This document shows, piece by piece, positions 1-6,852 of a stretch of DNA of 7,463 bases (within the stretch, counting starts at the first letter, position 1; every line of letters starts with the position of its first letter). Under the pieces are notes generated by a model, which was not told the origin of the DNA, searched no databases, and worked only from the letters and a program-made list of their open reading frames with translations. Made by a program: the position numbers and the translations under genes. The stretch comes from Chloroflexota bacterium (GTDB lineage: Bacteria; Chloroflexota; Anaerolineae; Anaerolineales; UBA4823): NCBI GenBank assembly GCA_030669775.1, contig DAOVCZ010000088.1:1-7463 (forward strand). Reading direction: 5' to 3'.

Positions 1-564
1 ATGGCGATCTCCTTCGTCGGCGCATCTGTAATCTGGAATTTTATGTATGAAGTGCGACCAGCTGTTGCCCCGCAAATTGGATTGCTCAATGCAATAACCG
101 TTGCTTTAGGGGGTGATCCCCATCCCTGGGATAAATGGGTCGCTATCGCCCCGTGGAATAATCTGTTCCTGATCCTGATTGTGGTCTGGCTGCAGGCAGG
201 TTTTGCCATGGTTCTCTTCTCCGCTGCGCTGAAAGGTATCCCAGAAGAGATCATGGAGGCTGCCCGGGTGGATGGTGCCAGCGAAGTGCAAACCTTTTTC
301 CGCATCATGATCCCTTATATCACGGGTACGATCATCACCGTTTGGACCACGATCGTTATTTTCACCCTGAAGATATTCGACGTGGTCTGGGTGATGACCG
401 GTGGGCAGTTTGGCACTCACGTGATCGCCACCCAGTTTTATCGCCAATCGTTTACCGCCCGCAACTCCGGTTTAGGTTCGGCGATCGCTGTCATCCTGTT
501 GATCACCGTCATCCCGGTCCTGATATACAACCTGCGGCAGTTCAGGGAACAGGAGGCATTCTAA
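1..564 (+). CDS. aglF: Alpha-glucoside ABC transporter permease AglF (3' part, 5' end outside window)
   Basis: Inner-membrane permease subunit of a carbohydrate ABC importer (MalF-like, binding-protein-dependent transport family). The visible 187 residues are the C-terminal part; such permeases usually have about 290-330 residues. The window opens on an ATG, but this is very likely an internal methionine, because AglF proteins carry the same MAISFVGA-type segment well inside the protein. The cytoplasmic EAA loop that docks on the ATPase is clear at about residues 80-107 (EEIMEAARVDGAS, then IMIP). Hydrophobic segments lie near 53-75, 108-130 and 160-177. The segment IGLLNAI followed by PWNNLF, and the ending YNLRQFREQEAF, resemble AglF of the Sinorhizobium aglEFGAK locus as I recall it. 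The stop is one base before the AglG start, so the two are surely co-transcribed and form the heterodimeric channel. Substrate (sucrose, maltose, trehalose or similar) is inferred from family and neighbours. Confidence 0.9.
   Translation: MAISFVGASVIWNFMYEVRPAVAPQIGLLNAITVALGGDPHPWDKWVAIAPWNNLFLILIVVWLQAGFAMVLFSAALKGIPEEIMEAARVDGASEVQTFFRIMIPYITGTIITVWTTIVIFTLKIFDVVWVMTGGQFGTHVIATQFYRQSFTARNSGLGSAIAVILLITVIPVLIYNLRQFREQEAF
551..556 (+). promoter_or_regulatory. Shine-Dalgarno site for aglG inside the aglF coding end
   Basis: A perfect AGGAGG lies 9 bases before the aglG ATG and within the last codons of aglF. With only one base between the aglF stop (562-564) and the aglG start (566), this arrangement suggests translational coupling, giving matched amounts of the two permease subunits. 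Confidence 0.85.
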
Positions 565-565
565 A

Positions 566-1663
566 ATGGGTAAACAATCACGCACCAGCATCTGGTTGAT
601 CAATATCACCTTGGCACTCCTGGTTCTCATTTGGAGCATCCCCACCATCGGATTATTTGTCTCCTCGTTCCGTGACCGCTTCGATATCCAAACCTCAGGT
701 TGGTGGACTGTCTTCCCGCACCGTGAGTGGGAGACAGTAGCCGAATTTGACCCTAAGGAATTGGGATTGGATCCGGATACTGTCATGGAAGTCGAAGGCG
801 CAGTTGGGACCTTCGATGAGCTGCGAGAAGGCATCGAATCACCAGACGGTGATACACGCGTCACCTGGGTTGGCAACAAACGTCTGGGTCGCGTCGAAGT
901 TCAGCAGCAGGTGTGGACAGTCAACTGGAATTTCACCCTGGATAACTACAAGCAGGTCATAGGTGGAAAAAATCGCGAGATCATCAAATCTGACGGTACA
1001 GTTGAGGTGGTTCCAGGCCAGGATATGTCGCAGGCTTTCCTGAACAGTCTAGCGGTATCTATTCCTTCAACTATCATACCGATCTTGATCGCTGCCTTTG
1101 CAGCCTATGGTTTTGCCTGGATGAACTTCCCAGGCAGGAGATTGTTGTTCATTTTGGTAGTTGGGCTCTTAGTCGTGCCATTGCAGATCGCCCTGGTCCC
1201 TATCCTCAGCGACTATAAAGCGCTTGGCCTGAACGGCACTTTTCTGGCTATCTGGTTAGCTCACACCGGTTTTGGTCTTGCACTGGCAACCTATTTGCTT
1301 TTCAATTACATCGTCACCCTACCCCGGGAGACGCTGGAGTCTGCTTTCATCGACGGTGCCTCGCATTTCACTGTTTTCACCCGCCTGGTGCTGCCGCTTT
1401 CGGTACCTGCACTGGCATCCTTTGCCATCTTCCAATTCCTATGGGTGTGGAATGACTACCTGGTAGCCCTGGTTTTCCTGGGTGTCGATCCCAACTTCAA
1501 AGTCGTTACCCAGCGATTGGCTGACTTAACTGGTACTTTTGGCAACGATTGGCATCTGCTGACTGCAGGCGCATTTGTGACCATGATTCTACCCCTGGTG
1601 ATCTTCTTTGCCTTACAACGCTACTTCGTACGCGGTTTGTTAGCCGGTTCGGTGAAAGGTTAA
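566..1663 (+). CDS. aglG: Alpha-glucoside ABC transporter permease AglG
   Basis: Second permease (MalG-like) of the sugar importer, complete at 365 residues. The first membrane helix is at about 9-33, followed by the segment PTIGLFVSSFRDR. A long hydrophilic extracytoplasmic stretch then runs from about 36 to 158, far larger than in typical MalG-like permeases of about 280 residues. Further helices lie near 163-183, 191-212, 225-248, 279-300 and 331-352. The EAA loop is at 251-279 (LPRETLESAFIDGAS, then LVLPLS), with E258, A260 and the D263-G264 pair. The extra extracytoplasmic region, containing SGWWTVFP near 44-51, and the overall length match AglG of rhizobial alpha-glucoside systems (about 380 residues). 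The start follows a perfect AGGAGG at good spacing. No ATPase gene follows, unlike rhizobial aglEFGAK, so a remote or shared MsmX-like ATPase is inferred. Confidence 0.92.
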   Translation: MGKQSRTSIWLINITLALLVLIWSIPTIGLFVSSFRDRFDIQTSGWWTVFPHREWETVAEFDPKELGLDPDTVMEVEGAVGTFDELREGIESPDGDTRVTWVGNKRLGRVEVQQQVWTVNWNFTLDNYKQVIGGKNREIIKSDGTVEVVPGQDMSQAFLNSLAVSIPSTIIPILIAAFAAYGFAWMNFPGRRLLFILVVGLLVVPLQIALVPILSDYKALGLNGTFLAIWLAHTGFGLALATYLLFNYIVTLPRETLESAFIDGASHFTVFTRLVLPLSVPALASFAIFQFLWVWNDYLVALVFLGVDPNFKVVTQRLADLTGTFGNDWHLLTAGAFVTMILPLVIFFALQRYFVRGLLAGSVKG

Positions 1664-1747
1664 AGTACTCAGGAATAATAGACAACCAGGTCTTTCTCTG
1701 CAACAAGAGCTACTGCTTTCTTATCAGAACTCAATTCTTTACAACAA

Positions 1748-1767
1748 GGTTTGACGAGTGTTAAACC
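1748..1767. promoter_or_regulatory. Hairpin/dyad in the gap after aglG
   Basis: Arms GGTTTGAC (1748-1755) and GTTAAACC (1760-1767) pair over 8 positions with one G-U pair and a GAGT loop. It lies 85 bases after the aglG stop and 39 bases before the probable start of the small membrane protein. No clean T-run follows (only GTGTTTGTT a little later), so a terminator is doubtful. A TTGACG at 1751-1756 resembles a -35 box but no good -10 sits at the expected distance. It could be a weak terminator, an operator dyad, or chance. Confidence 0.3.
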
Positions 1768-1806
1768 GCGTAGTCGTGTTTGTTGGCCAGGACCAGATTC
1801 GCCCGC

Positions 1807-2307
1807 ATGAATAGAACAGATAACTCTTTCTTTGACTGGTACCTGTGGTTCCTGTGGATCATGGCCACCACGTTGGGTTGGGTTATCAGCCAGCTGCTCC
1901 TGCCAAGTATCGGTCCTGTCATCGCTGGATTTCCGATCGGGATTTTGCAGTGGTTCGTTTTAAGAAATCGGATCAAGAATTCCTGGAGATGGACCTTAGC
2001 GACAGGGATCGGTTGGGCAATCGGTTTAGGAATAGTTCTATACGCAATTCCACTTGAATATGGATTTCTTTACGGCATCACCGTAGGTGCGACCACTGGG
2101 ATTGCACAATGGTTTATCCTGCGTGGAGAGGTTCTCTTATCAGGATGGTGGATTGTGATCAGCATCATTGGTTGGTTTACGGGATTATCCATGATACCTG
2201 GTCTGTTGACGACCGGTACAATGGCAGGTTTATTGACCGGTGTCGCCATCGAATTACTTTTACGAAATCCAAAACCTGTAATCAGTCTTGAAGATGATCT
2301 CAATTAA
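1807..2307 (+). CDS. Small integral membrane protein with three tandem repeats, unknown function
   Basis: I do not recognise a named family with certainty. The protein has 166 residues from the ATG at 1807; an in-frame TTG at 1780 would add nine residues (with arginines), but neither start has a convincing ribosome site, and the ATG is preferred. It is almost entirely hydrophobic, probably five or six membrane segments, with a short charged C-terminus (LEDDLN). It is built of about three repeats of 40-50 residues, each going from a Trp-rich helix and a GW motif, through a Gly-rich helix, to an end motif: GILQWFVLR (45-53), GIAQWFILR (98-106) and the degenerate GVAIELLLR (145-153). Similar small Gly/Trp-rich repeat membrane proteins occur in Chloroflexota and Cyanobacteria, usually hypothetical. 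Poor transcriptional linkage to the permeases (143-base gap) means it may be unrelated to sugar uptake. Confidence 0.8.
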   Translation: MNRTDNSFFDWYLWFLWIMATTLGWVISQLLLPSIGPVIAGFPIGILQWFVLRNRIKNSWRWTLATGIGWAIGLGIVLYAIPLEYGFLYGITVGATTGIAQWFILRGEVLLSGWWIVISIIGWFTGLSMIPGLLTTGTMAGLLTGVAIELLLRNPKPVISLEDDLN

Positions 2308-2324
2308 CCTTCTTGATATCTCCC

Positions 2325-2352
2325 TTGGATAAGAATGAACTGAGATTATAAA
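2325..2352 (+). promoter_or_regulatory. Candidate sigma-70-type promoter upstream of the reductase gene
   Basis: TTGGAT (2325-2330) and TATAAA (2347-2352) are separated by 16 bases. The -10 matches the consensus at 5 of 6 positions, the -35 only in its TTG. The site lies in an AT-rich 82-base gap after the membrane protein gene, about 38 bases before the reductase start, the natural place for a promoter driving the reductase-glucosidase-TreS unit. Seen by eye only. Confidence 0.3.
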
Positions 2353-2389
2353 TTTGAATTCATCTTTACAGGATACAAAAAGGTAAACC

Positions 2390-3409
2390 ATGCGATACAA
2401 ACAATTAGGCTACAGCGGATTGAGCGTATCTGAACTCTGCCTGGGCACGATGATCTTCGGTGAGGATAGTAAACGCAGCACTCCCGCCGATGAAGCAGAA
2501 AAAATCATCCATCACTATCTGGATCTGGGTGGTAACCACATCGATACAGCCAATGTCTATGCCGGCGGACGCTCGGAGGAGATCGTCGGTAAGGCAATTC
2601 AGGATCGCCGAGACCAAGTTGTCTTGGCGACCAAGGTCCGCTTCGCCATGGGAGATGGACCCAATGACCAGGGTTTATCTCGCCATCACATCCTCCATAG
2701 TGTCGAGGATAGCCTGCGCCGTTTGAAAACAGATTATATCGATCTGCTCTATATGCACTGCTGGGACCCGCTGACACCAATTGAAGAGTCATTGAATGCG
2801 TTCAATGACATGGTTACTCAAGGCAAAATCCGCTATATCGGAGTGTCAAATTTCAAAGCCTGGCAGTTGATGAAAGCCCTGGCAGTCAGCGATGCCAATG
2901 GTTGGGCGCGTTTTATTGCTGCCCAGTACCAGTATTCACTCGTCATGCGTGATATCGAGGACGAGTTCATCGATCTCTGCCTGTCAGAAGGCCTTGGGAT
3001 CACCCCCTGGGGTCCATTGGGAGGCGGATTCTTAAGCGGTAAATACCGTGCTGATCAGCGCCCTGATGAACCCGGAGAAGGCCGCCTGGCAACAACACCT
3101 GATCGCGATGAAGAAGCCTGGGCCCGCCGCGCCACAGTTAAGAACTGGCAGCTTCTGGAAGTCATCCAACAGATCATCACCGAACTCCCCGCCGCCACAT
3201 ATTCCCAGATTGCCCTGGCCTGGGTCCTGGCCCAACCGGGTGTCGATTCGGTTGTGCTCGGGGTACGCACTATAGAACAGCTGCAGGACAACCTCGGATC
3301 GGCAGATTTACACTTAACTGAGGCACAGATCGAAAGGTTGAATAAAGCCAGCGCCACCGAAAAAGGCTATCCATACCGCTTCTTAGAACTTTATGGTTCC
3401 AGGGAATAA
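2390..3409 (+). CDS. Aldo/keto reductase, NAD(P)H-dependent
   Basis: Cytoplasmic (alpha/beta)8-barrel oxidoreductase, 339 residues, full length for the family. It would reduce aldehydes or ketones, or oxidise the alcohols, with NADPH or NADH. The catalytic tetrad is complete: D52 and Y57 in HIDTANVYAGGRSEE, K82 in ATKVRF, and H123 in LYMHCWD. Cofactor-side signatures are present: GVSNF (151-155), the Y-S-L-V-R-E pattern at 182-190, PWGPLGGGFLSGKY (206-219), and the C-terminal GVRTIEQLQDNL (291-302). The layout resembles the AKR11/AKR12-like group (YajO/GSP69-type) rather than aldose-reductase types, but the exact group is uncertain. A weak AAAGGT ribosome site sits 5 bases before the ATG. Its tight coupling to the alpha-glucosidase (26-base gap) suggests a sugar or sugar-derived carbonyl substrate; this is inference. 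Confidence 0.92.
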   Translation: MRYKQLGYSGLSVSELCLGTMIFGEDSKRSTPADEAEKIIHHYLDLGGNHIDTANVYAGGRSEEIVGKAIQDRRDQVVLATKVRFAMGDGPNDQGLSRHHILHSVEDSLRRLKTDYIDLLYMHCWDPLTPIEESLNAFNDMVTQGKIRYIGVSNFKAWQLMKALAVSDANGWARFIAAQYQYSLVMRDIEDEFIDLCLSEGLGITPWGPLGGGFLSGKYRADQRPDEPGEGRLATTPDRDEEAWARRATVKNWQLLEVIQQIITELPAATYSQIALAWVLAQPGVDSVVLGVRTIEQLQDNLGSADLHLTEAQIERLNKASATEKGYPYRFLELYGSRE

Positions 3410-3423
3410 TCTATTCCCAGGAA
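3397..3423 (+). promoter_or_regulatory. Intercistronic hairpin covering the reductase stop and the next ribosome site
   Basis: The left arm (3397-3408) and right arm (3412-3423) pair at 11 of 12 positions: TTCC, one A-A mismatch, then GGGAATA with TATTCCC, closed by a 3-base ATC loop. The reductase stop codon (3407-3409) is at the loop. The right arm includes most of the AGGAAG ribosome site (3419-3424) of the alpha-glucosidase, 11 bases before its ATG. In mRNA the folded form would hide that site. A ribosome finishing the reductase would open it, a layout typical of translational coupling. It could instead be an RNA-stability hairpin or a DNA operator; no T-run follows, so a terminator is unlikely. 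Confidence 0.65.
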
Positions 3424-3435
3424 GATCGATTATTT

Positions 3436-5073
3436 ATGTCAACCTCCAATGAGCATTTCTGGTGGCAGCGCGGCGTTATTTACCAGATCTACCCGCGCAG
3501 CTTCATGGATTCAAATGGCGATGGTATAGGTGATTTGCAAGGAGTGATCAACCGCCTAGATTATCTCTCCATTACCCTGGGTGTGGATGCCATCTGGTTA
3601 TCCCCCTTCTACCCCTCACCGATGGCTGATTTTGGTTACGATGTCTCTGACTATACGAATGTCGCACCGGTTTTTGGAGACCTGGAAACCTTCGATCAAT
3701 TGGTGCTGCACGCCCACCAGCGCGGGCTTAAAATAATCATCGACTTTGTCCCCAACCACTCCTCCGACCAGCACCCCTGGTTTCAGAATTCACGCTCTTC
3801 GCGGCATAATCCACAACGTGATTGGTATGTCTGGGCCGACCCAAAACCAGATGGTTCCCCGCCCAACAACTGGCTGAGTGTATTCGGTGGTTCGGCTTGG
3901 GAATGGGATCAAACCACAAACCAGTATTACCTGCATTCCTTCCTCAAAGAGCAGCCAGACCTGAACTGGCGCAATCCGCAGGTCAAAGATGCAATGTTCG
4001 CCGCGCTCCGCTTCTGGTTAGATCGCGATGTTGACGGTTTTCGCATCGATGTGACTCATTTCATCATGAAGGATCCAGCCCTGCGCGACAATCCTCTCAA
4101 ACCCACAGCGGACCGGACGATGCATAAGTCCCTTGGCGAATACGATTCGCAGATCCACATCCACGACCAGGGGCATCCAGATGTTCACCGGATTTACCGG
4201 GAGCTGCGCTTGCTTCTGGATGAGTACAGCCTCGATCAACCGAGGGTCTCGATTGGCGAAATTCATATATTCGATTGGGATAAGTGGGCCAGCTATTATG
4301 GCAGCAATTTGGATGAGCTGCATATGCCCTTCAACTTTCAGCTGCTGGGCGTCGAATGGCAGGCTCAAAAAGTCAGGAAAATTGTCGATTCTTTAGAAGC
4401 AGTACTGCCTCCTGGTGCCTGGCCTAATTATGTGCTCGGGAATCACGACGAAACCCGTCTGGCCAGTCGTCTCGGACCACTAGGAGCCCGGCTGGCAGCC
4501 ATGCTTCTGCTCACTTTGCGCGGTACACCAACGCTGTATTACGGCGACGAGATCGGCATGACCGATGTGCACATCCCTCCTAAGAAACAGCAGGATCCTT
4601 GGGGAAAGCGGGTTCCAGGTTTGGGGAGAGATGGATGCCGTACGCCGATGCAGTGGGATGCTTCTACTCTGGCTGGATTTACCCCTCCCGGAACCCAGCG
4701 TACATGGCTGCCTGTTGCTGAAAATTTCCAGCAGGTTAATGTTGAGATCCAGTTGCATCAGCCTGGCTCATTATTAAACCTTTACCGAAAATTGCTGGCT
4801 TACCGTAAAATTGCACCTGCTTTGCAGATTGGCAACTACTATCCTATCGATGGAGTCCACGAGGATTGCTTCGCATTCCGCAGATACCATCCCGGTCACC
4901 CCCCACTAATCGTTGTGCTCAATTTCTCTGCTCAAGATTTGACCTTGGAACTCAGTGAACATGGGATTGGTTATATTGTCATTTCTACTAACCTGGACCG
5001 TGAAGAGAAGGTAGATTTGCCTGGATTGCACTTACGAAAGATGGAGGGATTAATGATTGAGGTTGATCGTTGA
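3436..5073 (+). CDS. GH13 alpha-glucosidase (oligo-1,6-glucosidase-like)
   Basis: Cytoplasmic retaining glycoside hydrolase, 545 residues, normal for the family; no signal peptide is seen. It releases glucose from the non-reducing end of imported alpha-glucosides. Conserved GH13 regions appear in order: the metal-binding loop DSNGDGIGD (25-33); DFVPNH (103-108); GFRIDVTHF (201-209) with nucleophile D205; the acid/base E275 in SIGEIHIF; and NHD (336-338) with transition-state stabiliser D338. TPTLYYGDEIGM (364-375) and RTPMQWD (402-408) are typical of the oligo-1,6-glucosidase/alpha-glucosidase/TreS branch. The C-terminal beta domain starts near 470. The residue after the nucleophile is V206; in characterised relatives Val there goes with alpha-1,6 activity and Thr or Ala with alpha-1,4 preference, so action on isomaltose-type bonds is possible. 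It occupies the role of AglA in the rhizobial agl locus. GH13_23, GH13_30 or a related subfamily cannot be settled by eye. Confidence 0.92.
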   Translation: MSTSNEHFWWQRGVIYQIYPRSFMDSNGDGIGDLQGVINRLDYLSITLGVDAIWLSPFYPSPMADFGYDVSDYTNVAPVFGDLETFDQLVLHAHQRGLKIIIDFVPNHSSDQHPWFQNSRSSRHNPQRDWYVWADPKPDGSPPNNWLSVFGGSAWEWDQTTNQYYLHSFLKEQPDLNWRNPQVKDAMFAALRFWLDRDVDGFRIDVTHFIMKDPALRDNPLKPTADRTMHKSLGEYDSQIHIHDQGHPDVHRIYRELRLLLDEYSLDQPRVSIGEIHIFDWDKWASYYGSNLDELHMPFNFQLLGVEWQAQKVRKIVDSLEAVLPPGAWPNYVLGNHDETRLASRLGPLGARLAAMLLLTLRGTPTLYYGDEIGMTDVHIPPKKQQDPWGKRVPGLGRDGCRTPMQWDASTLAGFTPPGTQRTWLPVAENFQQVNVEIQLHQPGSLLNLYRKLLAYRKIAPALQIGNYYPIDGVHEDCFAFRRYHPGHPPLIVVLNFSAQDLTLELSEHGIGYIVISTNLDREEKVDLPGLHLRKMEGLMIEVDR

Positions 5074-5100
5074 TACCCGTGTATTATGCATTTTAGCAAC

Positions 5101-5105
5101 GAGGT
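5101..5105 (+). promoter_or_regulatory. Ribosome binding site for treS
   Basis: GAGGT lies 12 bases before the treS ATG, separated by the A-rich stretch AAGAATAAAAAA. Spacing is on the long side but it is the only ribosome-site-like element in the 44-base gap after the alpha-glucosidase and supports the ATG at 5118. Confidence 0.6.
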
Positions 5106-5117
5106 AAGAATAAAAAA

Positions 5118-6752
5118 ATGAGCGACGAGTCTCTTTGGTATCTGGATGCTGTATTTTATGAGCTCAACGTACGCGCTTTCTTCGATCACAACACAGATGG
5201 TCACGGAGATTTGCGCGGACTTACTCAGAAGCTGGACTATTTGAAGGACCTGGGGGTAGACGCGATCTGGCTGCTGCCAATTTACCCCTCACCCCTACTG
5301 GACGATGGTTACGATATTGCTGATTATTATTCCATCCACCCGGATTACGGTGATCTGGAGGACTTCAAAACATTTCTCAATGCCGCCCACCAGCGCGGAA
5401 TGCGGGTGATCACCGACCTGGTCTTGAACCACACTTCCGACCAGCATCGCTGGTTCCAATCTGCCCGGAATGGACGGGGTGACCCATACCATGACTATTA
5501 TGTTTGGAGTGATGACGATCAGAAGTACGCTCAAGCGCGGGTCATCTTCCTGGATAGCGAACAATCCAATTGGACCTGGGATGAAAGCGCGCAGCGGTAT
5601 TATTGGCACCGTTTCTATTCCAGCCAGCCCGATCTGAATTTTGATAACCCAGATGTCCGAGATGAAATGTTCAAAGTGGCTAAATTCTGGCTGGGAATGG
5701 GTGTGGATGGCTTCCGCGCCGATGCGGTTCCCTACCTGTTCGAGCGTGAAGGCACAAATTGTGAAAACTTGCCTGCTACCCATGCATATTTGAAAGAACT
5801 GCGTCACTTCATCGACCTATACTACCCTGGTCGCATCCTGCTTTGCGAGGCCAATCAATGGCCCAAAGATGTACGCAAGTATTTTGGCGAGGGGGATGAA
5901 TTCCACATGGGATTCCACTTCCCGCTCATGCCGCGCATCTATATGGCTATTCGTAAAGGCGATGTATCTCCATTGATTTGGGTAATGGATCAGACTCCAC
6001 CCATACCAGACAACACACAATGGTCCACGTTTCTGCGCAACCATGATGAGCTGACCCTGGAGATGGTCAGCGAAGAAGAACGCCAGTGGATGTGGGAGCA
6101 GTATGCTCCTGATCCAAGGATGCGATTAAACCTGGGTATTCGACGCAGATTAGCCCCTCTGCTGGATAACGACCGCCGCAAGATAGAACTGGCTTATTCA
6201 CTGCTTTTCACCCTTCCAGGATCACCGGTTATCTACTATGGAGATGAAATCGGGATGGGAGACAACATCTGGCTCGATGACCGCAGCGGGGTGCGAACCC
6301 CCATGCAATGGAGTAATGACAATAATGCAGGGTTCTCAGCTGCACCCTTTGAGAGTTTATACTCTCCCCTGATTGATGAAGGCGAGTTCAGTTTTTCGAA
6401 GGTCAATGTAAGCCAGCAGGAACAAGACCCTAATTCATTGCTCAATTGGATTCGCAAACTTCTCTGTATCCGTAAACAAAATCCTGCCTTTGGTCAGGGC
6501 AACTTGCAAATACTTCCCTGCGAAAACATGTCCATTCTTGCATTCCTCAGAGAGTCCAAACAACAAACTTTGCTGATCCTTCACAATCTTTCTCCAGAAA
6601 CCCAACGATTCACTCTTGACCTAACGCAATTCCAAGGTTTAAATTTGGTCGGTTTATTACAGGTTGAGAATTCGGTATTAATTTCCACACCAGAATACCA
6701 TTTCGAATTACCTTCCCGAAATTATCAGTGGTTAAATCTGATTGATGAGTGA
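5118..6752 (+). CDS. treS: Trehalose synthase (maltose alpha-D-glucosyltransferase)
   Basis: GH13_16 enzyme that reversibly isomerises maltose to trehalose by intramolecular glucosyl transfer; cytoplasmic, 544 residues. Identity is strong: long segments are recognisably TreS, including DGFRADAVPYLFEREGTNCE (198-217), EANQWP (244-249), FHFPLMPRI (266-274), QTPPIP (292-297), FLRNHDELTLEMV (305-317) and GIRRRLAPLL (340-349). Catalytic residues are nucleophile D202, acid/base E244 and D310. GDEIGMGD and VRTPMQW (392-398) follow, then a small C-terminal beta domain. It is a stand-alone TreS: there is no fused maltokinase (Pep2) domain. The metal loop reads DHNTDGHGD (23-31), slightly away from the usual DSNGDGIGD. 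It shares the same fold and many short blocks with the upstream alpha-glucosidase, for example AHQRG and TSDQH against SSDQH, but is a distinct subfamily rather than a recent duplicate. With the neighbours it links imported maltose or trehalose to glucose and glucan metabolism. Confidence 0.95.
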   Translation: MSDESLWYLDAVFYELNVRAFFDHNTDGHGDLRGLTQKLDYLKDLGVDAIWLLPIYPSPLLDDGYDIADYYSIHPDYGDLEDFKTFLNAAHQRGMRVITDLVLNHTSDQHRWFQSARNGRGDPYHDYYVWSDDDQKYAQARVIFLDSEQSNWTWDESAQRYYWHRFYSSQPDLNFDNPDVRDEMFKVAKFWLGMGVDGFRADAVPYLFEREGTNCENLPATHAYLKELRHFIDLYYPGRILLCEANQWPKDVRKYFGEGDEFHMGFHFPLMPRIYMAIRKGDVSPLIWVMDQTPPIPDNTQWSTFLRNHDELTLEMVSEEERQWMWEQYAPDPRMRLNLGIRRRLAPLLDNDRRKIELAYSLLFTLPGSPVIYYGDEIGMGDNIWLDDRSGVRTPMQWSNDNNAGFSAAPFESLYSPLIDEGEFSFSKVNVSQQEQDPNSLLNWIRKLLCIRKQNPAFGQGNLQILPCENMSILAFLRESKQQTLLILHNLSPETQRFTLDLTQFQGLNLVGLLQVENSVLISTPEYHFELPSRNYQWLNLIDE

Positions 6753-6780
6753 TTCAAGGAGCTTTGGGAAAAACCATAAC

Positions 6781-6814
6781 TCGATGGAGGTTCTATTGCC
6801 AACTTCCTAATCGA
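6781..6814 (+). promoter_or_regulatory. Long hairpin in the treS-amylosucrase gap
   Basis: TCGAT (6781-6785) pairs with ATCGA (6810-6814) and GGAGGTT (6786-6792) pairs with AACTTCC (6801-6807), giving 12 pairs with one G-U, a 2-base TA bulge (6808-6809) and an 8-base loop. It begins 28 bases after the treS stop. No T-run follows, so it looks more like a 3'-end stabiliser or leader structure than a classic terminator. Confidence 0.4.
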
Positions 6815-6852
6815 AGAGACATATCAAGGCATAATACCTGCTCGCTTTTCGC

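Noticed and set aside
1..3. ATG at the first base as the true start of aglF
   Set aside because: The protein would be only 187 residues and lack the N-terminal helices; relatives carry this methionine internally, so the gene is cut by the window edge.
472..879. 135-residue minus-strand reading frame across the aglF/aglG junction
   Set aside because: Low-complexity Ser-rich translation opposite two real permease genes; no supporting signal.
1780..1806. TTG start giving a nine-residue longer small membrane protein
   Set aside because: No ribosome site supports it and the added residues are polar/basic; the ATG at 1807 directly precedes the first membrane segment. Not fully excluded.
2355..2362. 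TGAATTCA palindrome upstream of the reductase as an operator
   Set aside because: Only eight bases in AT-rich sequence, with no extended symmetry or second copy; chance is the simpler explanation.
5295..5807. 170-residue minus-strand reading frame within treS
   Set aside because: It lies wholly inside a confidently identified gene, has no recognisable motif and no ribosome site; it is a by-product of codon composition on the other strand.
3436..6752. Alpha-glucosidase and treS as a recent tandem duplication
   Set aside because: Shared blocks are limited to conserved GH13 regions; the subfamily motifs, middle regions and C-terminal domains differ greatly.
6784..6810. Eight-codon mini reading frame in the gap after treS
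   Set aside because: No properly spaced ribosome site and it lies within a hairpin; no run of regulatory codons that would suggest a leader peptide.
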